From contig JAJOZX010005791.1 in NCBI GenBank assembly GCA_023014485.1, positions 124,001 to 188,000 on the forward strand: 64,000 bases of DNA, read 5' to 3'. Position numbers and translations under genes: made by a program. This DNA comes from Bathynomus jamesi (taxonomy: Eukaryota > Arthropoda > Malacostraca > Isopoda > Cirolanidae). Positions 20,212 to 31,052 of the stretch are shown here, in pieces (within the stretch, counting starts at the first letter, position 1; each line of letters begins with the position of its first letter). Under the pieces are notes generated by a model. It was not told where the DNA came from. It was given only the letters and a program-made list of their open reading frames with translations, and did no database searches.

Positions 20212-20364
20212 ATGTGGAGTGATTCTCCTGATCAAGGAGGTGGAAGTAAGGATACTTCATCTCCAAGGGAACAAGATGGAGCTTCAAATCTTGACACAGA
20301 CAAGGAGGCAGAAGCAGCAGGAGCTACAGGCAGAGTGCCTCAACAAGATGTTACAGGTTTGAAG
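20212..20364 (+). CDS. Golgin-like giant coiled-coil protein, coding exon 1
   Basis: Begins with the ATG at 20,212. A pyrimidine tract ending in ATAAG just upstream (..tttttataag/acttaac) suggests a preceding 5' UTR intron. It encodes 51 residues, acidic and Ser/Gly/Ala-rich ('MWSDSPDQGGGSKDTSSPRE..'), and ends ..VTGLK before GTGTGC (phase 0). Joining to the exon at 29,685 keeps the frame ('GLK|GNFEQQQ'). The alternative donor at ACAG/GTTTGA would create an immediate stop and was rejected. The 9.3-kb intron that follows is full of transposons. Confidence 0.65.
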
Positions 20365-20455
20365 GTGTGCTCCATATTTTTTTTTAGATACAATGTCATA
20401 CTTCTGCTAGTATTTCCCCACACCTACATACTGAATAGAGCATACTATATATATA

Positions 20456-21187
20456 CAGGCGTCCCCCGTTATACGCTCGTTCGGTTTACGATTTCCTGCG
20501 TTAATGATTTTAAAAAAGTACCCCCATCTTTCGATTTACGATTGCCTTATTTCGCGTTAACGATCTCCAACTTGAAAGCATGTCTCAGAAAAGGCCAAGT
20601 GCTAGTGCTTCGGGTATTGCTAAGAAGCCTCGCAAGAGTTTGAGCTTGGAGGTTAAGCTTGACATTGTCAAGCATCACAAGAATGGACAAGGAGCTAATT
20701 CGATAGCGAAGATTCTTGGACTGGCTCAGTCCACTGTGTCGACAGTGATCAAGAATTCCGACAAGATCCTGGTAGCTGGCGAGAATGTGTCATCGTTATC
20801 TGCCAAGAGGATAATGAAGAGCCAGGATTCAACTATCAAAGAGATGGAGAGGCTTCTCAATCTCTGGATAGAGGATCAGAACAGGCGCAGGATGCCTCTC
20901 TCCACTGCCCTTATCTGCGCCAAGGCAAAGAAATTGTGGGAGGACGTCAGGCAGTCGAGAGGTGAAACCTCCGAAGCGTCATTTAAGGTGAGTTCTGTAC
21001 ACTTTTTGTACATAACAGTAAAATATATAGCAAAATAATAGTGGAATCTGCAAATTTTGGGGGTCTTCCAGAATGTTTGGGAACGTATCCTTATTTTTCC
21101 CATAAGGCCTTCAGTTCGATATACAATCGTTCGATATATGATGGGGTTTTCAGGGACGCATCCCAATCGTATAACGGGGGATGCCTG
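20456..21187 (+). mobile_element. Tigger-type deletion derivative in intron 1
   Basis: The inverted ends CAGGCGTCCCCCGTTATACG and (right, inverted) CAGGCATCCCCCGTTATACG are 19/20 identical and flanked by TA on both sides (20,454-20,455 and 21,188-21,189). This is a pogo/Tigger-type insertion. The 732-bp element holds only the 5' part of a transposase gene, so it needs another copy for transposase. Confidence 0.92.
20580..20990 (+). pseudogene. Tigger transposase, N-terminal part only
   Basis: The ATG at 20,580 opens 'MSQKRPSASASGIAKKPRKS' followed by 'LSLEVKLDIVKHHKNGQGANSIAKILGLAQSTVSTVIKNSDKI', a psq-type helix-turn-helix (residues about 20-62). It continues into 'MERLLNLWIEDQNRRRMPLSTALICAKAKKLWED', the CENP-B-type second DNA-binding domain. 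After 'SFK' (about 20,990) the homology stops, where the catalytic DDE domain should begin. The DNA-binding half is intact and could in principle bind family TIRs if expressed. Confidence 0.85.
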
Positions 21188-21361
21188 TACTGTATACAGT
21201 ATATAATTATATATACACTGGTGTCCAAAAGTATTTATTTATGATTTGTCAAGGTACACTGGTTTTTAACCCTTTTCTGTCCAAGGGTTTTTCTTGAAAT
21301 ATACCCAAATACTTATTGCATTGTTGGAAATCTGGTTGCAACAAATAGTATATAAAATAAG

Positions 21362-21460
21362 CAGGGTTGTGGAGTTGGTAAAAAGTTTCCAACTCCGACT
21401 CTGCCTCCAGAAATTTTACAAGTCTGATTCCAACTCCGACTGTAGTATATACTAACGTAT
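21362..21460. mobile_element. Truncated hAT MITE end (CAGGGTTGTGGAGT family)
   Basis: Begins CAGGGTTGTGGAGTTGG and continues with 'ccaactccgact' repeats, as in the complete copy at 30,013-30,484. No matching right terminus is found downstream. It may be a one-ended remnant, or the left end of the element that carried the minus-strand hAT gene next to it. Confidence 0.55.
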
Positions 21461-21834
21461 GGCATATATACTTATATAGTATAGGTATGGTGTAGGTAAA
21501 TGAATAGTCTCTGTGAATTTTGATAGTTTTAATTTTTAAATGTTGATTTTAATTATTCTTTCCTTGTACAATAATAAAAACTAAAAAGTTATTTAATAAT
21601 TGTAAAATAATAAAAATATAAGACATGAAATGCCATAAAAACTAAAATAATAAATGAAATAAAAACTAAGAAGTTATTTAATAGTTATAAAATAATAAAA
21701 TAATAAAATTATAAAAACATAAGACATGAAAGTTGAAACTATTTCAAAATGGTTCAACATATAAAAAAGCAACTGCAGTAAATGGAACAATACATGAATA
21801 CTTTACAACTACATATATGTACTGTACTCTTATA

Positions 21835-22140
21835 GCACCTCAGTGGTGTAGTGGTTAGCATCGCTGACTTCGAATCCATCAGCCCCAGGTTCGAGACCTG
21901 ATGGCAGCTGGCATGCAGCAAAACCCAACTGTTCTTCCTTCCACACAATAAAGAAAGTGGTTGGTAGATAAATGGGTACCCTAGGTGGCCTAGTGGTTAA
22001 GATGCTGGGCTGCTGATAGGGCATGGTTCAGATTCCACATTAAACTGTAGGTCTAAGGTGGCGTGAAAAGCTTGACTTTCATCAGAATGAACAATTCGGG
22101 CGGAAGCTAACCAAAGATTACAAAAGGTTACCAAAGGTTA
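21835..22140 (+). mobile_element. tRNA-derived SINE
   Basis: Head: A-box-like GTGTAGTGGTTAGCATCGC and B-box AGGTTCGAGACC (about 21,843-21,903). This is followed by a linker, a second tRNA-like unit (cctaggtggcctagtggtta..tggttcagattcc, about 21,973-22,035), a conserved core continuing 'cacattaaactgtaggtct', and a tail of degenerate AAAGGTTA repeats to about 22,140. The same family lies inverted at 11,690-12,003. Confidence 0.82.
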
Positions 22141-22143
22141 TAC

Positions 22144-24058
22144 CTAAACTGAATTTGTTCTCAGAAACAGGATCGCTTCAGTTAGGTCCTCCTCCATTGC
22201 TGCTCTAAGTCGGATCTGATGATTCAGAGGGCAGAAAACAAATGCTCCATGCTGACTTGAGTCAGTGGCAATGCTGTGACAGTCAGAGTGGCATCTTGAA
22301 CAATCTCAGGGTATCGGGGTATTGCATCTTTCACTTTCAACTTTGCAGTACAGTCAATTTTTTCTACCTCTCCCAATGCATAAGAAAAATCCAATTTGAA
22401 TTTAGCTAGCGCAGTCAGGCTCCTTTCTCCACTTTTTTCCAAATCTAATCGACGACGCTTTGACCACTCCTAGTCGTCTAGATGTTTTTTGAATTTGAAT
22501 TGGATGAGGACGATGATGGAAGGCTGCTGTGTTGCGGCCCAGCTACAGCCTCGTCTTCCACTCATAGACCTTTCATACGAATGACTACTTCACATAAAGT
22601 AGCTTTAGTTCTAATTTGCTGTTCTGTCAGTGTGACTTGGTACATGGCATCAACGTAGATAGCAGCCAATAGGATGTCATTGTCCAGCAGATGACTTTCT
22701 CTGCGCAGCATTGAGTTCATAATGCCATTGGCTATCATGCCACCAATTTGAGAGAGGTGGAAAATGAGGGTCTTCCATTCCTTATAAAACAAACCAGGAG
22801 TCAAGCCAGCTGCTTGCAAGTTTTTGTAACGGTATATGGATGGTGAAGCAAGCTTTCAAGTTCCTTCACTTGCTCCATTGAACTTCAGTCATCGTGACAT
22901 CTGGGTTGGCCATGTCACTAAGGAAAGGTTTTAGTTCAAAACACGCTGAATCATCAAGTATGTACTCTCCCACTGAGTTGCTTGATCCAAAATCGCCCCT
23001 TTTCCAGCACATTGCTTCAGTATAGCATCTACTTTTGGTGTTCTAGCAGCCACCACGATGTTTCGCAAATTGCCAATAAGACTGGCCACATGTTTTTCTC
23101 TCAAGCTGTCACGAATTGCCAGTTGTAGCATATGGACACCACAGCGCATGTGATGGATCTTGGAGAGCCTTGCAGCAGCATCCACAAATTCATCTAAAGT
23201 ATCACCGCCATTGTCTGAAACTTCATCATCATCAAAATCATCTACCACTTCATCTTTGTTCAGCTTCTTGATGGTGCTCATCATGCTGGTGGCATTGTCG
23301 GTCACAATCGATAAGACTTGTTCTCTACCAATGTTGAACTCTTCCAGAATGTCCATCACTAGTTGTTGGAGATAGTCACTTGTGTGTTGGGCTTCAGTGT
23401 CCCTTACTGCCAATGTGTGTGTGACCACTTCTTTTCAGTCATCCACAAACTGAACATTGATCGCGAAGTAATTAACTCTCTGGCATGTGCAGGCATCCAT
23501 CTTCAGAAAACTGAACCATCCACAAAGAAATTCCTTGAGCACATGCTTCTGCTTTTTTTGCCTCCTCCAGTACCAGACTTTGAATACTGTTCCTTTCTAA
23601 CGAAACACCAAGTTTACAGGCCATTTCCCTGTTCAAACTGACAAAGGCTGGGGTAGAGAACAAGCTCAGAGGGACAGCATTCTTAACCATCATTTCAATG
23701 ATGCAGCCCTTGAATTTATCTGCCATCATGGACACAGTAACCTTTCCACTCTCAAAATACTTGGTAATGAGAGCTTGACAATTTGAAGAACTTGGGCTAG
23801 GAACATCATTATCCTTTTTACTTTCGGCATCCTTTTCAGTAACAATCTTCAACACCTTGGGATGATGGCATTGTAGATGACGCTTTAGATTCAATGCTCT
23901 GCTCGGGCACTGGTTCCTTCGCCTGAGTAAGCGCTAATTTTGGCACCACAGGTTTTCTCCTCATCACCTTTGGTCACTTGGCACACGAAAAACTTTCCAT
24001 TGTCAGTGATTGAGAAATATTAAAAAACTGTAGATTTCGGCTTCGATCGCTGCGCCAT
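22144..24058 (-). pseudogene. Decayed hAT transposase with BED zinc finger
   Basis: From the ATG at 24,058 the reading gives a BED-type finger ('FFVCQVTKGDEEKTCGAKI..NLKRHLQCHHPKV', about 23,865-24,000). Next comes 'SIVTDNATSM' (near 23,300), the first Asp region, an acidic insertion (FDDDEVSDNGGD), and 'HMRCGVHMLQLAI' (about 23,120-23,158), the hAT C..H motif. After shifts it ends with 'PLTQVSMEHLFSAL.IIRSDLRAAMEEDLTEAILFLRTNSV' at 22,144, the hAT dimerisation domain. At least three frame breaks and in-frame stops are present, including one within 'FSAL*II'. It lies in intron 1, antisense to the host gene. Confidence 0.85.
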
Positions 24059-24304
24059 CACAAAGATTGTTGATAGTGATGTGTTTCTGAAAAAGAAAAA
24101 TATAATGAGGGAAAGTAAATTTATACCGAGAGCTTTAATACATAGTACAAATGATGAAGAAATTCATCTGAGCTGTTATGTCTAGTGAATACAGCTGCTA
24201 ATGCCTAACAGTGCATATATCACCCCAAATTTAAGGAGCTCCAGTCCAACCCATTCCTAAGGATAGGCAATACTAGTATTCTTCTAAAAACCAATATTAT
24301 TAGA

Positions 24305-24315
24305 ACACACACACA

Positions 24316-24378
<63 letters not shown>
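24305..24378. repeat. (CA)n microsatellite
   Basis: About 74 bp of CA dinucleotide with one CC interruption near 24,322. The long Val-Cys open frame it creates on the other strand is not a gene. Confidence 0.97.
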
Positions 24379-24379
<1 letters not shown>

Positions 24380-24461
24380 TCCGAAATTTGCTTGATATTT
24401 CGACACATAAAAAAAGCCGAATTATCACAATATCCAAAATACCGAGTGTCAAATTAGCGAG

Positions 24462-24539
<78 letters not shown>
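24462..24539. repeat. (TA)n microsatellite
   Basis: About 78 bp of pure TA dinucleotide in intron 1, one of the longest in the window. It is followed directly by 'tggtgtcccaaaagg', which resembles a mariner-type terminus. Confidence 0.97.
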
Positions 24540-24541
<2 letters not shown>

Positions 24542-24825
24542 TGTCCCAAAAGGTATGGCCTAAAAATAAACTTTTACAATTTTTTTATTATAAATGATAG
24601 AGTTAAAGAACAATGATAAAAACAGGCATGAACTCCTAAAGTTAGTGCTGCTAATGCTAAGCATTTCAACAATTAGTGCCACTAATGCTAACACTAATTG
24701 TGTCACTAATATTTTCTGAAAACACCCCAATTTATATATGTTCTGCCTTCTGTAATTTACTTGCATATATTAGCACACACCTTGATATAAATGGTTGCTA
24801 AGGTACAAAAATGTGACTTTATAGT

Positions 24826-27656
24826 TAGGGGTGTGCCGGATAGTATTTTTTACTATCCGGCCGGATACCGGATAGCCGGATAATAAAAAAAAATCCGGTC
24901 GGATACCGGTTAATATTCAAATAATTCATAATTTTTTATATATTATTATTTAGCTATTACTTGACTAATTGACTATACTATCAAATTTTAATCACTATTT
25001 GATGTAAATTATAGCTATCTTTCAATAACTTTACTAATTACCTATATTTTATCCTTTTCAGGATTGTTTCATTGCCTAAATCATATAGCTATATAGCTAG
25101 TTAGTATTAGTTACAGGCTTACAGCAATATTTTAACATTATTTACCCCCTAAAATGGCTAGTTTTATTTGGAAAATATTTACAATACATGAGACTAATCC
25201 AACGATAGCTATTTGCTCCCTATGTTCCAAACAGATTAAAAGGGGATCAGAGAAATTGGGTGCTAGGTGCTATAGCACAAAACCTTTGCACAATCATGCA
25301 AAGATGCTGCATTCAAAAGAATATAAAGAAGTGTCTCAACTTAACAAATCATCTGAAAATCAAAATCAACCTATAGCGACCACCTCAATGTCTCCGAAGG
25401 AGAAAAAATTAGTTGCCATGGAAAAGCAACTCACGTTAGAAGAAAGTTTTTCCTTTAAGAAAATATGAGATATAAATGACTCAAAAGCTCAAGCTTTACA
25501 TAAAAAGATAGGATTAATGATGGCATTGGACAACCATCCTTTTAGTTTAGTTGAACAAGATGGCTTTATAGGACTTGATGGCCCACGTACAGCCAAGGTA
25601 TTTGCTACCAAATCGAACATATTTTTCAGAAAAAGTCATACCCAAAATCTATGAAGAACTCAAAGAAATTGTTATGAGTAAATTGAAAGAAGGGAAATAC
25701 ATTAGCTTCACTTCCAATATTTGGACCTGCTCTTCTTCAAATGAATCATTCATTTCCTTGTCAGGTCATTGGATCATGAATGACTACACTCATTGTAATG
25801 CAGTATTGCATTCAGCTCATTTTTCAGGATCGCATACAGGAATTAATATAGCGGACAAATTGCAATCTATGTGGCAATCATGGAATATTGACAGATCAAG
25901 GCGTAATATATTGGTCAGAGATGGAGCTTCTAACATAGCTTTGGGATGTGACCTTGCGGAAATACCTTCTGTTCACTGTTCAATTCATTTGCTACAGCTA
26001 GTGGTGAATGATGCATTAATGGCTCAATGATCTATAAAAGATCTTTTGGCAAAGTGTCGACGTTTAGTGACACATTTTAACCACTCCCCACTGGCTACTT
26101 CTGAATTTAAAGCTCTCCAAACACAACAGGGTCATGTTCCTCTTCTATTGGTACAAGATGTTTTAACGTGCTGGAACTTATCTTATTTGATGCTAGAACG
26201 CATGGTTAAGTTGAAAAAATCAGTTCAAATATACCTTGCTGATCATAGTAAATTACTTGTTATTTCATCTAATGAGTGACACTTGATTGAAAATCTTTTA
26301 AAGCTTTTACAGACATTTTTTAAACTCACCCAAGAAATGAGTACAGAATATAGTTTACTCTCTACTGTTATCCCAAACATGTGCGCGCTTGAAAGGTTTC
26401 TTTCAAAAATTGGCCAGGATGATCAAGGAGTCCAAACTACAAAAGATGAACTGTTGAAGTCATTGCGGTCACGATTTTTTGCCAATGAAAGCAATGAAAA
26501 AAGAAAGTGTCTAAATGTCTTAACAAATCGGAAGTATGCTCTAGCAACTGTCATTGATCCACGATTTAAATTTTTGTTTTTCAAAGATCAACAAAAGGAA
26601 AATATTAAGACATGGTTAATTGAAGAAATAAATGAAATAAACAACCTAGAGAAAATTAGAGATAAATATTTGAAGAACAGGCTCACAGCAGCGACGATTC
26701 TAATTCTTCTTCCTCCTCAACAGGAAGAAAAAAGGCAAAGTTTGATGATGATCCACTCTCTGCTTGTTTCAGGGAACTAACACAAGAAAATTCAGAAAAG
26801 ATACCTGGTGAGAAAAAGTTTAAAAAAAGCCGCAAGATGGCTTCATTCGCAGAAATAGCAGAGGAAATTGAGCAATATGCAAAAAAACCCATATCAGACA
26901 GACGGCTATCTCCACTTGAAATTTGGAAAAATGAAGAATCCTTTCTATCTCTCAAGAAAATTGCTCTAAAATGGCTAGTGACACCAGCATCTTCAGTTTT
27001 CTCAGAAAGAATGTTTTCCGAATACGGAAATATTTTTTAAGAAAAAAGAAGTACTTTGCTACCAAAGCGAGGGGAGATGCTTCTTTTTATCCATCACAAT
27101 GGATGAAAATTTGATTTAAACTTGTGAATCTAGTGTCTTGAACATAGTATTAATTTTTATTGTTTAATGTGAGTTTTTCTTTTTAAGGTTTTGCTATTTT
27201 AATAATTTCACTTACCTTACTGGTATATTTGATTAGGCTATATGTTTTATATCTCAAATCTTAATAAAAGGTTTCGCTAATTCATATTTTTTCATATTGT
27301 AATTTGCAATATATATAAAAATAAAAAATAAAAATAAAAATTAAAAAGTAAGGGAAGTGGGATCTCAGCTATGCGTCACACTTTTCGCTGGACCAAACAT
27401 TTTGCCTTTTTAGCAGTGTTAATATAGTTACATACTAGTAGTGGTACATGCTTATTTATCAATTATTTTAATTTTAGATTTTTGTACAACTATATTCAAC
27501 TTTTGCTAGCTAAAGGCTATGCAAGCTAAGATTGGAAAGGGGCGGGCCCAGATAGTATTCCCATTACAAAAAAGACTATCATAAATATCCGGCTGGATAC
27601 AGGATACCAGATAATAGCTGTTATCCGGCCGGATAGTGGTATCTGGCACATCCCTA
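24826..27656 (+). mobile_element. Full-length hAT transposon with perfect target duplication
   Basis: The 2831-bp element has inverted ends TAGGGGTGTGCCGGATA and (right) TAGGGATGTGCCAGATA. It is flanked by a perfect 8-bp duplication TTTATAGT (24,818-24,825 and 27,657-27,664). The subterminal regions at both ends are rich in ATCCGGCCGGATA-type palindromes, likely transposase-binding sites. One transposase gene, now broken, fills the interior. The intact duplication indicates a fairly young insertion. Confidence 0.93.
25154..27106 (+). pseudogene. hAT transposase with BED finger, broken
   Basis: Begins 'MASFIWKIFTIHE' with a BED finger ('AICSLCSKQIKRG' then 'PLHNHAKMLHSKEY', residues about 17-58). 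After a stop at 25,466 and a shift come 'RYLLPNRTYFSEKVIPKIYEEL', 'YISFTSNIWTC', 'ILVRDGASNIALG' (Asp region) and 'VHCSIHLLQLVVNDAL' (the C..H motif). Stops at 26,027 and 26,277 interrupt 'LTCWNLSYLMLERM' and 'YALATVIDPRFK'. The end 'ALKWLVTPASSVFSERMFSEYGNIF*EKRSTLLPKRGEMLLFIHHNG' is the hAT dimerisation domain. Few lesions for its length; some frameshifts could be assembly errors, but the in-frame stops suggest real decay. Confidence 0.88.
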
Positions 27657-28113
27657 TTTATAGTCTACAAAAATGAAAACATTTTTAAGTAGGAGTCTAG
27701 TTCCTTTTGTATATATTAATAGGGAAAACAAACCAACAGAAAGAATAAATTCTAATAAATTTATACGAGTGGTTTTGAAAAATTAGTGATTGACTTTCTC
27801 TAAAAACTTAGCGCTGCTACCTGATCCACTAACAATTTGAAAATTAGCGACACTATCACTAATAAAAAGTTAGCGATGCTAATCCCAGCACTGTAAACAA
27901 CTATTAGCCCATATTTGCAACCATTTAAAATTCTTTATTTGATTTTCTTCATTAAGCATTTAATAATTAATTAAAGACAATCTATAATTTTTGGCAAATT
28001 TTATTATGAAATTTATTTTTGAATTGCAGGAAGTGATCATTCCCATAATGTTATTTTCATTATTCTGACAGTGTACAATTTAAAACAAAATGAAAGTAAA
28101 ATCATTTAGTCTA

Positions 28114-29506
28114 CAGTGCCCGCGAAAAGTATCCGATCACCCTTAAATTTGTATTTTTTACATAAAAAACAATGTTTAAATGTATACTAACCTTATATTA
28201 GTATTTTGTCATCTGTCCTTTGGTTTGGATGACTTGTTCTAGACGTTTTGGCATGGATTTAATCAAGTTTTGACAAACTTCCACTGATATTTCCTTGCAC
28301 CATACCTTTTTGATGGCCTCTTGTAATTTTTCGACTGAGCCAGTGTCGTGGCATTCAACCTTATTTTTTATTTTTAGCCACAGATTTTCTATCGGATTGA
28401 GATCTGGACTATTACCAGGCCAATCCAAAATATCAAATTTATTGTCAGTAATCCATTTTGTCACTATTTTGGCCCTGTGACATGGTGCACCATCATGCAT
28501 GTATGTTTTTGTCCTTTGGATTGCCATTGCCATTGGAAGTTTATCCTGTAGCATTGCTAAATACCGTGCACCATTCATAGTTGTGTTCTTCGGAAGAAAA
28601 TATAAGTTTCCACGCCCATAGTAACCGAAACAACCCCAAACCATCACACTTGGAGGGGGTTTCATTGTCTTTAGGGTGTATTTAGGGTCCATCCTATTTG
28701 AGCCAATAGGCCGGTGAACCTTTTTTGGACAACTTCTGAATGTCAAAAATGTCGACTCATCGCTAAATAAAACCTTCTTCCAGTCATCAACAGTCCAATG
28801 AATGTATTTTTTACAAAATGCGACACGTTTTTTACGCATTTTTTCATTAATGAACGGTTTCTTAGCAGCATGGCGAGATGGTACTCCGAGTTCTTTTTGG
28901 AGCCGCTCCTGGATAGTTCGTTCAGAAACACCAGATAACAAATTATTCATATTAAATTTTATTTCTTTCGCAGTTATTGTTGGGTTTTTCAATACTAAAC
29001 GTTTCATAAGTTTGTCTGTTCTCGAATTTGTTTTTCTCGGTCTGCCAGATCGTTTTTTAGGGACTGGCGTGGTTAGGCCACCATTGTTCTCAGCCCGTGA
29101 AACCCATAAATTAACGGTACTTTGGGATATGTTTAATTCCTTAGCTATCTGTCTCTGTGATTTCCCACATGCATGCAAAGCAACAATAGCACCTCGACAA
29201 TCACTCTTAAGTTGTTTTTTAGCACACATTATATATAAATTTTATTTACACCACTTTCTGTAAAAAAAAAAAAATATCAAGAAATTTACACAAACAGTGA
29301 AATCTGACAAATTTGAGACACAGCCACCCGCAACGAAGGCTACCAGAACACTAATTTGAGAATGCGTTGGATAGCTCTCATATCAGCGAGCAACCTCAAA
29401 GTTACCAGATGTCGCTAGAACAAATAGAAAGTGAATTACGTGTCTCTGAATATCAAGGGAAAATATTGTATTTTCTTGAGTGATCGGATACTTTTCGCGG
29501 GCACTG
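28114..29506 (-). mobile_element. Intact Tc1-type transposon
   Basis: The 1393-bp element has near-perfect inverted ends (CAGTGCCCGCGAAAAGTATC.. at left, the same inverted at right) and TA at both sides (28,112-28,113 and 29,507-29,508). It carries one uninterrupted transposase gene on minus. Every structural part needed for transposition is visible. Confidence 0.96.
28198..29229 (-). CDS. Tc1 transposase (DD34E), apparently intact
   Basis: The 343-residue transposase has the normal Tc1 length. An N-terminal paired-like DNA-binding region is present ('IVALHACGKSQRQIAKELNISQSTVNLWV', residues about 15-43), then the GRPRK hook (62-66) linking to a second helix-turn-helix. The catalytic triad is visible: Asp157 in 'FSDEST', Asp246 in 'MHDGAPCH' and Glu281 in 'PGNSPDLNPIENLW', with 34 residues between the last two. 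It cuts and pastes its element at TA sites. The gene starts with the ATG at 29,229 and has no frameshift. It is antisense to the host gene in intron 1 and looks recently mobile. Confidence 0.95.
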   Translation of the reverse strand: MCAKKQLKSDCRGAIVALHACGKSQRQIAKELNISQSTVNLWVSRAENNGGLTTPVPKKRSGRPRKTNSRTDKLMKRLVLKNPTITAKEIKFNMNNLLSGVSERTIQERLQKELGVPSRHAAKKPFINEKMRKKRVAFCKKYIHWTVDDWKKVLFSDESTFLTFRSCPKKVHRPIGSNRMDPKYTLKTMKPPPSVMVWGCFGYYGRGNLYFLPKNTTMNGARYLAMLQDKLPMAMAIQRTKTYMHDGAPCHRAKIVTKWITDNKFDILDWPGNSPDLNPIENLWLKIKNKVECHDTGSVEKLQEAIKKVWCKEISVEVCQNLIKSMPKRLEQVIQTKGQMTKY

Positions 29507-29684
29507 TACTATGTTGTTCATGGGAGGCTCAACTTTAAAAAAAAAATCTCATTCATATATTTCAGCAATTAATTCATATAAAAATCTTATCCTGGTATAC
29601 AGTATCCTGTAGTCCGAGGCTGTAGACTATCTGCCAAGAACTAATTTATCATCAGTAAGACTTTAATTTGCTTTTTCCTAACAG

Positions 29685-29777
29685 GGTAATTTTGAGCAGC
29701 AGCAAGCAATGATTGGACAGCTTAGAGATATGTTAAAACATAAAGAAGCAAGCAAGAAACAAGAAAAGGAAATGGAA
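29685..29777 (+). CDS. Golgin-like protein, coding exon 2
   Basis: Acceptor ..ttttcctaacag/GGT and donor GAA/gtacgt enclose 31 codons in phase 0-0. The product, 'GNFEQQQAMIGQLRDMLKHK' and onward, is heptad-like and leads into the long coiled coil. The exon is isolated between the transposon-rich 9.3-kb intron 1 and a 1.3-kb intron 2. Confidence 0.8.
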
Positions 29778-30012
29778 GTACGTTATGGGCTTATAGCTTA
29801 GAAATTTTCTTTTTAATATAGAGCCTAATTGCACAAGTTTATTTTCAAAGACAGTTTCTCAGATATTTTTATTACTGTAGCTCTTTTGTTTAACTCCCTG
29901 TTAACAAGGTAAGCGTGAAGCTGCATTGTTTTGCAAAGGTTATTTGAAGACTGTAAATAGGTTATTTTATTTAAAAAAAATGCTGTAACTGCAAAACTTT
30001 TGTAGGCCTGAG

Positions 30013-30484
30013 CAGGGTTGTGGAGTCGGAGTCGTGGAGTCGCACGTTTCAGGGCGGAGTCGGAGTCGGTAAAAAACTTCCGACTCCGACTCCAATTTCT
30101 GTGTCCTGTGTCACCCTTAATTTCTAAATCCTAAATACTAACATTTAGGTTATTTAGTTTTTTTGGTCAATAAACCTTATTCATTGATAGCCCCTAGATT
30201 AAGTTTTTTTAATATTTTTTTTTTACATTTTCAGAATATACAATTAATATTTATTTAAATATAAAATATAAAATTTCACACTTAGTGTGGTGGTGATGAA
30301 ATGTCTTATTATTATGATAATTATAGAGTGAAACACTAGAGGAGTCGGAGTCGTATATTTAAAATGTGAGGAGTTGGAGTCGGATTTTTAGATTTTTTAC
30401 AATGTGTGGAGTCGGAGTCGGAGTCGAATTTTTACAATGTGTGGAGTCGGAGTCGGAAAATTTTGGACCGACTCCACAACCCTG
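30013..30484. mobile_element. hAT MITE (CAGGGTTGTGGAGT ends), perfect 8-bp duplication
   Basis: The 472-bp element starts CAGGGTTGTGGAGTCGGAG and ends with its inverse CTCCACAACCCTG. It is flanked by a perfect 8-bp repeat GGCCTGAG (30,005-30,012 and 30,485-30,492). Both ends contain many ggagtcggagtcgg units and their complements, consistent with clustered transposase-binding sites. No coding. It lies in intron 2 of the golgin-like gene. Confidence 0.93.
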
Positions 30485-30684
30485 GGCCTGAGCACACTCC
30501 TTTCCTGCCTTATGAATTTAAATTAGTCCTTGGAATCTGCAGTAAAATTAATGTAACACATTATAGCCTAATTGGAAGGGGAAAATGCATTTATATGCTT
30601 TATAACTTTGGGCAAAAGAGTTGAAGGGAGCATGGTGAAATGGTGTAAATATTGACTTTGCTAGAATGAACCTTTTTGAGGGCT

Positions 30685-30765
30685 CTGTATGGCATAGTTG
30701 GTTGGAGTGCTGACTCTGAAATCATGTGACATAAGTTCAAGTCCCACTAGCTTCTAGTTTCCCAC
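30685..30765 (+). repeat. tRNA-like SINE fragment
   Basis: Contains an A-box-like TGGCATAGTTGGTTGGAGTG and, 35 bases on, a B-box-like AAGTTCAAGTCCC. It continues into a non-tRNA tail to about 30,800. No cloverleaf is convincing, so this is a SINE head or tRNA pseudogene rather than a tRNA gene. Confidence 0.55.
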
Positions 30766-31052
30766 TTTAATGCATTTCTCCTTTCCATCTTATTTAAGTG
30801 CAGTTATTGTACTTAAGAATCATTTAAATGTCATAGTATTTAAATAATAATGAGCTACATAAATTGCGTACCTATGTCTGGTTATATAATTATCTTTGAG
30901 TGGAATAATAAATGTGTTTCGAAAACTGCTATTTTTTAAGTGAACTAAGAATTATTCTCCCTTTATTGATCTAGTACATTAATGCAAATTATAACTTAAG
31001 ACTGTTTACTCACTGTAACATAATTTATATGGAATTATGGAATTTTTTCCAG

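Larger units (their letters stand above)
24640..27897. repeat. MITE-like sequence split by a hAT element
   Basis: Sequence at 24,640-24,715 (agtgctgctaatgctaa..ctaatgctaacactaatt) and at about 27,800-27,897 (gttagcgatgctaatcccagcactg) belongs to the same 'gctaatgc' repeat family as 19,475-20,015. The two lie on either side of the complete hAT element at 24,826-27,656. The simplest reading is a hAT that jumped into an older MITE. The outer ends are too decayed to call. Confidence 0.45.

Noticed and set aside
20356..20361. Alternative exon 1 donor ACAG/GTTTGA
   Set aside because: Joining it to the 29,685 exon creates an immediate TAA; the donor AAG/GTGTGC keeps the frame.
24220..24408. Open frames in (CA)n and (TA)n arrays, here a Cys-Val repeat protein (also 7482-7727, 11,917-12,142, 24,388-24,597, 42,255-42,479)
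   Set aside because: They are translations of dinucleotide microsatellites with no domain or conserved flank.
25154..27106. Domesticated host ZBED-type gene
   Set aside because: It sits inside complete hAT ends with a perfect target duplication and has stops and shifts.
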